From: Acholeplasmatales bacterium
Lineage (GTDB): Bacteria; Bacillota_I; Bacilli_A; Acholeplasmatales; Anaeroplasmataceae
Direction of reading: 5' to 3'
DNA: 6,213 bases
Assembly (NCBI GenBank): GCA_017388605.1
Contig: JAFPIE010000146.1
Span: 1-6,213, forward strand
Part shown: positions 1 to 5,368 of the stretch, piece by piece
Layout: each line of letters opens with the position of its first letter
How positions within the stretch are numbered: position 1 is the first letter of the stretch
The notes under the pieces: model-generated
Database searches by the model: none
The model's input: only the letters and a program-made list of their open reading frames with translations
Told to the model about the DNA's origin: nothing
Position numbers and translations under genes: made by a program

Positions 1-29
1 AAAGAAAAGTACTATCCAAGAGATAGTAC
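1..29 (-). terminator. Intrinsic terminator of the DUF3737-lyase operon
   Basis: On the minus strand an 8-bp perfect stem GTACTATC/GATAGTAC (29-22 with 16-9) closes a 5-base loop. It is followed by TTTTCTTT up to the window edge, which may cut the T-tract. The hairpin covers the last codons and the TAG stop of the lyase gene. Confidence 0.8.
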
Positions 30-1184
30 ATCACTTTTAAAACTATTTAATGCAGTTTTCATTAAAGAAATAGCCTCTTTAACATTATCCTTACAGGTAG
101 CAAGATTAATTCTAACGAAGGATTTACCTGCCTCTCCATATTCTATACCTGGAGTAATATATAAGCCTGTCGAGTTATAAATATGGTCTACGAATTCCTT
201 TGCATCTAAGGTATAGTATGATACATCCACCCAAAGTAAATATAGGGCGTGTGCTTCTATGAAGATAAGCTTTGTATCCTTAAGCCCTTCTATAAACAAT
301 TTTTTATTTTCCTTTACATAGGCATTCATTTCATTTACCCATTCCTCACCATCATTTAATGCATTTATGATTGGGGTATAGGCAAATACATTACCCTCAG
401 CACATTCATCAGTATTTAATCCTCTCCATACCTTATGCCTTAAAAATGGATTAGGTATTACTACAGCACTAGACTGAAGCCCAGGTATACCAAAGCATTT
501 CGTCGCACTTATTGCCGTAACGGAATTCATCTTACATGCATCGGATACAGAGCAATATGGAATGTATTCATAACCCTCTTCTACAATATCACAATGGATT
601 TCATCCGATAATACAACGACATTGTATTTAACACTCATCTCTCCTATTCTTTTAAGTTCCTCTTTACTCCATATTCTTCCAACAGGATTATGAGGATTAC
701 ATAAAATCATAAGAGTAGCCTCGGGGTCCTTCATTTTGTTTTCTAAATCAGAAAAATCAATTCTATATTCATGATTTTCATAAATCAAATCTGAGGATAA
801 TACGACACGACCATTATTCAATATAGAATTATAGAAAATGTTATAGCATGGCGTTAATAAAATAACCTTTTCTGCAGGTGTAGTAAGCTTTCTTACGGTA
901 GATGAAATCGTAGGTACTACGCCGGTTGAAAATAACATCCAATCCTTTTCAAATTCAACATGATGTCTTCTTTTCCACCAAGAAATATAGGCTAAGAAAT
1001 ATTCATCTGGAGTAATAGAATATCCATAAACTGGGCATTTCATTCTATCTAATATAGCCTGATTAATTCCATCAAATACAGGAAAATCCATATCCGCAAC
1101 CCACATAGGAAGCTTAGAATCTATGGAATCCCATTTCAATGAATTTGTATTTTTTCTTGATATTTTCTTATCAAAATCATACAT
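12..1184 (-). CDS. patB: MalY/PatB-family PLP-dependent C-S lyase (cystathionine beta-lyase type)
   Basis: This 390-residue fold-type I aminotransferase-like enzyme has the full family length. Members cleave cystathionine or other cysteine S-conjugates to a thiol, pyruvate and ammonia in the cytoplasm. Family signatures are LPMWVADMDF (25-34), YGY (53-55), FSTGVVP (85-91) and NPHNPVGR (163-170, cofactor Asn). SDEIHCD (193-199) carries the Asp that pairs with the PLP ring nitrogen, SATKCFGIPGLQ (226-237) has the PLP lysine at Lys229, and FVRINLA (356-362) has the carboxylate-binding Arg358. The usual GTY before the LLWVD strand reads ALY (313-315), and the tyrosine of the TP-x-Y loop is kept (Tyr114); substrate preference may differ. 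It is translated one base after DUF3737 from a GAGGG site. Family is secure; the exact substrate, and whether it also acts as a regulator like MalY, is unknown. Confidence 0.9.
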   Translation of the reverse strand: MYDFDKKISRKNTNSLKWDSIDSKLPMWVADMDFPVFDGINQAILDRMKCPVYGYSITPDEYFLAYISWWKRRHHVEFEKDWMLFSTGVVPTISSTVRKLTTPAEKVILLTPCYNIFYNSILNNGRVVLSSDLIYENHEYRIDFSDLENKMKDPEATLMILCNPHNPVGRIWSKEELKRIGEMSVKYNVVVLSDEIHCDIVEEGYEYIPYCSVSDACKMNSVTAISATKCFGIPGLQSSAVVIPNPFLRHKVWRGLNTDECAEGNVFAYTPIINALNDGEEWVNEMNAYVKENKKLFIEGLKDTKLIFIEAHALYLLWVDVSYYTLDAKEFVDHIYNSTGLYITPGIEYGEAGKSFVRINLATCKDNVKEAISLMKTALNSFKSDVLSLG

Positions 1185-1185
1185 T

Positions 1186-2028
1186 TTACTTTCCCTCTAT
1201 AATTGTTGTTTTTGACTTATCAATTAAATTTTCATCTAATATGACCTCATCAATTGCCTTTGCTTTAATTACTCCATTATATGGATTCTTAACAGAATCA
1301 ATTCTTGAATTGATGGTTGCATCTACATCATGACAGAATTCGAAGCATAAATTCGTATTTAATAGCTTACAGTTCTCCATGGTAATATTATCCATATAGC
1401 ACATACCCTGAAGAGAATCTATAGTACAATTTACAAATTTAATGTTCTTTGAATTCCAACCTAAGTATTCACCAATGATGGTTGAATCATATACAACTAC
1501 ATTTTCACAATTCCAGAATGAATCCTTTGAATTCATTTTCGCATTGTGTATCTCTATATTACAAGCTCCATCAAAGGCATAATTACCTGCAAGAGTAAAA
1601 TTCTCAACTTTAATATTCTTTGAATTCATGCAAAAATAATTACCTTTAGCCACTACATTTTTAAGTGTAATATTTTCACATGTCCAGAAGGTTTCCTCTG
1701 CATTAGGAAGTGTAACATTTTCCAAATAGATATCACTAGATCTTCTAAATTGCTTAGGTGCCTCAATAAAGGAATCGATGATTCTTAAATCATGTGTATA
1801 CCAAATACCACTTCTTGCGGTATCTAGCCATGTTGTATTAAATACCTCTACATGATTACAATACCAAAGTGGATATTTCCATTTGAAGATGCAATTTCTT
1901 AATTTTATATTTCTGGGTTCCTTTAAAGGAGATTCTCCATCCATAAATGTAGAATCCACAATTTCTAAATCCTTTGAATTATATAATGCTCTTTCGCCAA
2001 CAAATAGGCCTTGTTCTAATTTTTTCAT
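1186..2028 (-). CDS. DUF3737 family right-handed beta-helix protein
   Basis: This 280-residue protein matches DUF3737, a family of about this length with no established function. From about residue 20 to 245 it consists of roughly twelve rungs of 19-21 residues. Each starts with a strand such as NIKLRN, NITLKN, NIKVEN, NIEIHN or NIKFVN, and many end in an aromatic or Cys-Glu/Asn-Ser-Lys turn (FWTCE, CMNSK, FWNCE, GWNSK). This is the signature of a parallel beta-helix, as in pectate-lyase-like folds. There is no signal peptide or membrane segment, so it is probably cytoplasmic. A GAGGT site precedes the ATG at 2028. The lyase gene starts one base after its TAA stop, with its ribosome binding site inside the last DUF3737 codons, so the two are co-transcribed. 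The long exposed face could bind a ligand, but no catalytic set can be named. Confidence 0.85.
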   Translation of the reverse strand: MKKLEQGLFVGERALYNSKDLEIVDSTFMDGESPLKEPRNIKLRNCIFKWKYPLWYCNHVEVFNTTWLDTARSGIWYTHDLRIIDSFIEAPKQFRRSSDIYLENVTLPNAEETFWTCENITLKNVVAKGNYFCMNSKNIKVENFTLAGNYAFDGACNIEIHNAKMNSKDSFWNCENVVVYDSTIIGEYLGWNSKNIKFVNCTIDSLQGMCYMDNITMENCKLLNTNLCFEFCHDVDATINSRIDSVKNPYNGVIKAKAIDEVILDENLIDKSKTTIIEGK

Positions 2029-2044
2029 AGGTCAACCTCACACA

Positions 2045-2059
2045 AATGTATTATACATT
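2045..2059. promoter_or_regulatory. Operator-like 7-1-7 inverted repeat overlapping a -10 box
   Basis: This is a perfect 15-base inverted repeat, AATGTAT-T-ATACATT. On the minus strand it contains a consensus TATAAT (2055-2050), well placed as the -10 box of the DUF3737-lyase unit: the predicted start near 2043 leaves a leader of about 15 bases with a GAGGT site. No good -35 is seen (TTTTAA at 17-bp spacing). Symmetry of this size over a -10 box is typical of a repressor operator. The regulator is not identified. Confidence 0.5.
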
Positions 2060-2065
2060 ATTTCA

Positions 2066-2083
2066 AATTCTTTTAAAAGAATT
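2066..2083. repeat. 18-bp perfect palindrome in the intergenic region
   Basis: AATTCTTTTAAAAGAATT is its own reverse complement. It covers the -35 zone of the -10 box at 2055-2050. It also lies just downstream of a second TATAAT-like box at 2093-2088 (minus strand, with TG upstream in TGTTATATA). It has no T-tract and would make only a weak hairpin, so it is more likely an operator or chance AT-rich symmetry than a terminator. Confidence 0.5.
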
Positions 2084-2087
2084 CTAA

Positions 2088-2093
2088 ATTATA
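2088..2093 (-). promoter_or_regulatory. Alternative -10 box upstream of DUF3737
   Basis: The minus strand reads TGTTATATAAT, containing TATAAT at 2093-2088. An overlapping reading as TG-T-TATATA would be an extended -10. No clear -35 is visible. If used, transcription would start near the 18-bp palindrome, giving a leader of about 50 bases. It competes with the box at 2055-2050, and the sequence alone does not decide between them. Confidence 0.35.
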
Positions 2094-2105
2094 TAACATT
2101 GTGTA

Positions 2106-2933
2106 TTACAAATAATGCTTCATTGTCTCATAAATCCAATACGAAAACCTTGTTTTTGGATAGTTTTTTTCATATTCTCTTATTCTTTTATAAAGAGGCA
2201 ATCCATCTGATACATCATGCCATATATCGATAAATGCATAATCGATAGATGAATCAAAATGCTTGAAATAGCTGAAGCAATCCTCTTCAATTATTTTAAT
2301 TTTATCTTTGTTTTTTATTTGAGGTAATATATATTTTTGGAATAATTCAATGACAGATTTATCTCTTTCAATTACTGTAACGGACTTAACATTATCCTTA
2401 TTTGCAACCATAAATGTATAATATCCAAGCCCAAGACCAATGGTTAAGACATTCCCAAATGCTTCCTCTATTGGCTTTTTCATCGTATTGATTTCATTTG
2501 GTGTAACGCTCATCCAAAGACGATTCCCCTCATATACCGCCGGGTAATAAAAGGGCTTATCAAAATAGCCTAAGGATGGAACTACCTTATCCTCAAGCTC
2601 TATAAAATCATCCTTAACAAATAATTCAAATGGTTCATATTTATCTAAAGAAAATCTCCATTTACCTATTTTTTTATTTGGGAAATGAATGGTTTTATAA
2701 TATAAATCATTTTGATATTCCTTTAAATCTAATAAGGATAAATTATCTCCAAAATAATTCTTTAAATTATAATCCTCTATATTTAATATCTGTATAAGTA
2801 GGCTTCTATAGGCTAATTCTATAGGTAGCCCCTCCTTAACCATTTTATGGATTATATTCGTATTTATTTCTTTAGGATTATTATTTAAATAATCACTAAG
2901 TAGAGATAATATATAAAGATCATTTTTATTCAT
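2106..2933 (-). CDS. SAM-dependent methyltransferase-fold protein (spermidine-synthase-like), substrate unknown
   Basis: This is a 275-residue soluble protein. Its C-terminal half has a class I methyltransferase/spermidine-synthase Rossmann fold. VLTIGLGLGYYTFMVAN (162-178) gives the GxGxG nucleotide loop (Gly166, 168, 170), and TVIERD (186-191) gives the acidic residue (Glu189) expected to bind the ribose. EEDCF (216-220) and DYAFIDIWHD (231-240) are the later strands. The N-terminal 100 residues look helical and unrelated to the catalytic part. No S-adenosylmethionine decarboxylase or other polyamine gene is nearby, so polyamine synthesis is not supported. An adenosylmethionine-binding enzyme or a degenerate relative is the safer call. 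The ATG at 2933 has AAGGTG at about 6 bases. An intrinsic terminator lies directly upstream, leaving no room for an ordinary promoter in the gap. Confidence 0.82.
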   Translation of the reverse strand: MNKNDLYILSLLSDYLNNNPKEINTNIIHKMVKEGLPIELAYRSLLIQILNIEDYNLKNYFGDNLSLLDLKEYQNDLYYKTIHFPNKKIGKWRFSLDKYEPFELFVKDDFIELEDKVVPSLGYFDKPFYYPAVYEGNRLWMSVTPNEINTMKKPIEEAFGNVLTIGLGLGYYTFMVANKDNVKSVTVIERDKSVIELFQKYILPQIKNKDKIKIIEEDCFSYFKHFDSSIDYAFIDIWHDVSDGLPLYKRIREYEKNYPKTRFSYWIYETMKHYL

Positions 2934-2947
2934 ATCTTCACCTTTTT

Positions 2948-2972
2948 AAAAAATCCCCATAAAGATGGGGAT
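2948..2972 (-). terminator. Intrinsic terminator after the membrane-protein operon
   Basis: A perfect 8-bp stem ATCCCCAT/ATGGGGAT (2972-2965 with 2960-2953) closes a 4-base loop, CTTT on the minus strand. A run of T follows at 2952-2948. It begins 9 bp after the stop of the 426-residue gene. The ribosome binding site of the methyltransferase gene follows almost at once, so this hairpin separates the two genes or attenuates transcription into the second. Confidence 0.85.
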
Positions 2973-2981
2973 AATTTTATT

Positions 2982-4262
2982 TTATATAGCTGGAACGTAT
3001 GTAATCGATACTTCTCCATTATCACGGTTAAATTCGATATCCTTAACCTTAATGAAATTAGAATGTCCTTGAGTTAATGTATCCTCATCGATAACAATTT
3101 CATCAAAGAAATTATCGTTAGGAACTAGAGTTTTACCTAGGGTAAAGCTTTCAACATCAAATTTAACTTCCTTTACATAATTGGATTCCTTAACAACAGT
3201 TTCCTTTACGGAAGCATTTAATAATGTCTTTAAATTATTGATGGATACCTCTGCTAAAATATTGGATTTTGTATTTGAAGCATCAACATCAAAATATAAA
3301 TTATTTAAGCCGAATTTGAATTCATATCCTCCAAGAGTAAGTGGATCTAGATTGTAGCTTTCAGCATCAAATTTATGCTGAATGATATAATTGAAGCATT
3401 CCTCACTCATTGTAACCTTTGTACCAGTAAGTGCTATAGAGGATGGATCAAGCTCATAGAATTGTGGAGTTGGAATATCATAATTAATAAAGATATTCTT
3501 TGTGTCCATAGATAAATCTAGGTGTGCATTTTCACCCTGTGTATAGCTTGTTGTAAAGGTTGCACCACCAAAGAAATCCTTGAAACGATTTGTACCACTA
3601 AATTTTTCAATTTGCTGATTCAAATCTAAATTTAATGTTAAATTTTCAATATCAAAGATGTCATTCTTGCTATCCTTAAATAAAGAGAATTTATTGAAGA
3701 AGCCTTTTACGAAGCCTGCAGAAATGCTCATTTTATTACCAAGCTTTAATTCTCCAAGCTTTAAATATAATACATTATCTACAATAGATGGTGCTTCTTC
3801 TAGTCCTAGGGTTATCGTTGTGTTATAAAAGCCAAAGGCACTTCCTCTAGCAACGACACCAAAGTTATTATTAACCTCCTTAAATTCAATGGAATTCAAG
3901 GAAACAACACCATTTTGAATGATTTTATCTGTACCACCATCCTTTAAATAGGTTGGGTTATTAATCGATTCATTTGTTCTAATGATATCCGTAACACAAT
4001 CATTGATGTCTTGGTAGGTAAAGCTAAAATCAATCTTGTTATTTTCACTTGTTGGTCTATCCTCTTTTTGAATTAATGCAATCTTATCTAAGGATTCATA
4101 AATACCCTTTCCTAATAGACCATCAAGAGTTGTTAAATCCTCACTTGGTTTATAATCTGGTGTACTATTATCACTGATTACAAGTAAAAATACAATAACT
4201 GCAACCACTAAAACTAAGATGAGGATTAATAATGCCTTAAGTATCCCTTTTAAAAGCTTCAT
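2982..4262 (-). CDS. Hypothetical membrane-anchored extracytoplasmic protein (distantly YpmS-like?)
   Basis: This 426-residue protein has a short basic N-terminus (KLLKGILK), then one long hydrophobic segment (about 9-30) and no lipobox cysteine. It is probably anchored by an uncleaved signal segment with about 395 residues outside. The outer part is rich in alternating hydrophobic/polar beta-strand pattern with Asn, Asp and Ser, and has only two cysteines (89, 289). The stretch around 119-190 (SLNSIEF, then VVARGSAFGFYNTTITL, then LYLKLGELKLGN) recalls the layout of YpmS/DUF2140 proteins. The pattern partly recurs in the C-terminal half (283-294 and 405-420), suggesting two related lobes; both ideas are weak inference. 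The start has GAGGT at good spacing and is 4 bp after the preceding stop. It is the last gene of the membrane unit, followed by a strong terminator. A lipid- or envelope-related role is possible but unproven. Confidence 0.8.
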   Translation of the reverse strand: MKLLKGILKALLILILVLVVAVIVFLLVISDNSTPDYKPSEDLTTLDGLLGKGIYESLDKIALIQKEDRPTSENNKIDFSFTYQDINDCVTDIIRTNESINNPTYLKDGGTDKIIQNGVVSLNSIEFKEVNNNFGVVARGSAFGFYNTTITLGLEEAPSIVDNVLYLKLGELKLGNKMSISAGFVKGFFNKFSLFKDSKNDIFDIENLTLNLDLNQQIEKFSGTNRFKDFFGGATFTTSYTQGENAHLDLSMDTKNIFINYDIPTPQFYELDPSSIALTGTKVTMSEECFNYIIQHKFDAESYNLDPLTLGGYEFKFGLNNLYFDVDASNTKSNILAEVSINNLKTLLNASVKETVVKESNYVKEVKFDVESFTLGKTLVPNDNFFDEIVIDEDTLTQGHSNFIKVKDIEFNRDNGEVSITYVPAI

Positions 4263-4266
4263 ATTA

Positions 4267-4485
4267 CTACCTCGTGAATTTTGAAATTAAAAATAAAGAT
4301 AAAAGTGTTAAAACTGCACCGACAGATGCCAAAATAATACCAAAGATTCTGTATGCTTCAGACCCAAATAGGGCAATGCCAACCCATAGCATAGATACAG
4401 CAAGTGCAGCTATAAAGCAAATGAATGTAAGCTTCGCATTTGAAGCCTTAGAATGAGACTTTTCTAAAGATGTTTTCTTCTCCAT
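4267..4485 (-). CDS. Hypothetical 72-residue two-helix membrane protein
   Basis: I do not recognise a family. The N-terminus (1-18) is polar and basic with several Lys and Ser residues. Two hydrophobic segments follow, about 19-40 (starting LTFICFIAAL) and 46-68 (starting IFGIILASVG), joined by a short loop and ending in a basic KFTR tail. By the positive-inside rule both ends are probably cytoplasmic, giving a helical hairpin. That it is a real gene is supported by a very strong AGGAGGGG ribosome binding site, an 11-bp gap after the DUF1294 gene and a 4-bp gap before the next gene. It probably acts in the membrane with one of its operon neighbours, but this is inference from position alone. 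Confidence 0.75.
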   Translation of the reverse strand: MEKKTSLEKSHSKASNAKLTFICFIAALAVSMLWVGIALFGSEAYRIFGIILASVGAVLTLLSLFLISKFTR

Positions 4486-4495
4486 AATACCCCTC

Positions 4496-4804
4496 CTAGC
4501 CTATAATATTAAAGCCAATTAATATAAATAATACTAATACAAGAGCTTGTAATAATAAGGATAAATATATCGTGAAGGAAAAATAGGATTTATTGGTTTT
4601 ATGATGTGCAACAAGTCTACCAATGAATCCACCAAGTGCACCACCAAATACAACACTAGAAAGTAATGTTTTTTCTTTAATTCTTACCTCACTATGATTC
4701 TTCTCTGCCATCTTCTTATCCTTAAGGAATAAAAAGAAGGTAAATAAGCTCATTAAAGCTAAATATGCAATATAAATAATTAAAACAATTTTTTGATATG
4801 TCAT
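4496..4804 (-). CDS. DUF1294 family small membrane protein
   Basis: This 102-residue hydrophobic protein resembles the DUF1294 family (for example YsdA of Bacillus), whose function is unknown. Helix 1 is about residues 5-27, followed by a charged cytoplasmic-type stretch (KDKKMAEKNHSEVRIKEKT). Next comes the family block: RIKE at 41-44 (usually RIPE), glycine-rich GGALGGFIGRL (54-64) and HHKTNK (67-72). A last hydrophobic helix spans about 77-98. The glycine-rich block may form a further membrane segment. The start ATG at 4804 has a good AGAGGAG site at normal spacing and lies just after the predicted promoter, so it is the first gene of a three-gene unit. The next gene's ribosome binding site overlaps its TAG stop. 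Family assignment is fairly secure; the role is unknown. Confidence 0.82.
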   Translation of the reverse strand: MTYQKIVLIIYIAYLALMSLFTFFLFLKDKKMAEKNHSEVRIKEKTLLSSVVFGGALGGFIGRLVAHHKTNKSYFSFTIYLSLLLQALVLVLFILIGFNIIG

Positions 4805-4833
4805 ATGTATTCACTCCTCTTTTGGACAAACCT

Positions 4834-4842
4834 ATTATATCA
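4834..4842 (-). promoter_or_regulatory. Extended -10 promoter for the DUF1294 membrane-protein operon
   Basis: The minus strand reads TGATATAAT, a consensus TATAAT at 4839-4834 with the TG of an extended -10 element one base upstream. The -35 position falls in the T-tract of the nrdG terminator (TTTTAT at 17-bp spacing) and is poor, as is common for extended -10 promoters. The predicted start near 4827 leaves a leader of about 20 bases carrying the AGAGGAG ribosome binding site of the next gene. The call rests on pattern only. Confidence 0.65.
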
Positions 4843-4849
4843 AAAATGA

Positions 4850-4887
4850 GGAAAAAATAAAATAAAAATGAGGACATTAATCCTCAT
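4850..4887 (-). terminator. Intrinsic terminator of nrdDG
   Basis: On the minus strand a 7-bp perfect stem ATGAGGA/TCCTCAT (4887-4881 with 4874-4868) closes a 6-base loop. It is followed by a T-rich tail, TTTTATTTTATTTTTT (4867-4852). The upstream arm is the last codons of nrdG and the stop codon TAA is in the loop, so termination follows directly on the end of translation. Confidence 0.85.
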
Positions 4888-5368
4888 ATAATATAATTTC
4901 ACCTGATTCAATCGTTTTTTTAACATCGATTACTCTTTGATTGGAAGAACCAGCATACTTAAGCCTTGGATCCTTTTTATCTACCATAAATCTTCCATCG
5001 ACTAAGACATCTATGTATTTGAATATTTCCTTATTTGGAATTTCATCAAATAAATAGCCACTCCAAGCCCAAAGAGTTTTCTTTGGATACATTTCCTTAA
5101 AGCGCCTTGCAAGATGTATTGTACCATCTATATTTAAAGGATGCATGGGCTCTCCACCTAATATGGAAAGCCCATCAATATAATCTTCCTTGCAAAATTC
5201 TAATATTTTATTTTCAATATCTAAAGTATATTCCTTACCTAAATTGAAATCCCAGGTTTCAGAATTGAAGCAGGATTTACAGTGAAACATACAGCCTTGA
5301 AAAAATACAGATACTCTTACACCAGGTCCGTTAGAAATATCCATTTTACGAACCTTATTGTAACGCAT
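4877..5368 (-). CDS. nrdG: Anaerobic ribonucleotide reductase activase (radical SAM)
   Basis: This 163-residue protein is the partner that generates the glycyl radical on NrdD, using a [4Fe-4S] cluster and S-adenosylmethionine. The CxxxCxxC cluster motif is Cys26, Cys30 and Cys33, set in FFQGCMFHCKSC. It is preceded by the typical NGPGVRVSVF strand (13-22). GGEP (71-74) is the SAM-contacting motif, followed by the usual WSGYLFDEI (102-110), DVLVDGRF (120-127) and YAGSSNQRVIDV (138-149) blocks. Length fits the small NrdG type (about 150-180 residues). The ATG at 5368 fits the family N-terminus. It overlaps the nrdD stop (TAATG), and its only Shine-Dalgarno-like AAGGA is rather distant, so re-initiation after nrdD is likely. 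Its stop codon lies in the loop of the following terminator. Confidence 0.97.
   Translation of the reverse strand: MRYNKVRKMDISNGPGVRVSVFFQGCMFHCKSCFNSETWDFNLGKEYTLDIENKILEFCKEDYIDGLSILGGEPMHPLNIDGTIHLARRFKEMYPKKTLWAWSGYLFDEIPNKEIFKYIDVLVDGRFMVDKKDPRLKYAGSSNQRVIDVKKTIESGEIILYED

Noticed and set aside
1139..1333. Plus-strand open frame of 64 codons
   Set aside because: It lies opposite the lyase start and the DUF3737 3' end, has a low-complexity Phe/Ser-rich translation and no ribosome binding site context; the minus-strand genes are clear.
2066..2083. Terminator of the methyltransferase gene
   Set aside because: The palindrome is AT-only apart from one G/C pair, has no loop and no T-run after it, so it is a poor intrinsic terminator.
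1883..2233. Plus-strand open frame of 116 codons
   Set aside because: It runs antisense across two real genes and their promoter region, and its translation shows no recognisable domain.
2106..2933. Polyamine biosynthesis (spermidine synthase, speE)
   Set aside because: The fold is similar, but no polyamine genes are near and the N-terminal part is not the usual speE tetramerisation domain; only a general methyltransferase-fold call is supported.
4274..4456. Plus-strand open frame of 60 codons
   Set aside because: It is a mirror of the 72-residue membrane gene, which has a strong ribosome binding site and tight operon spacing.
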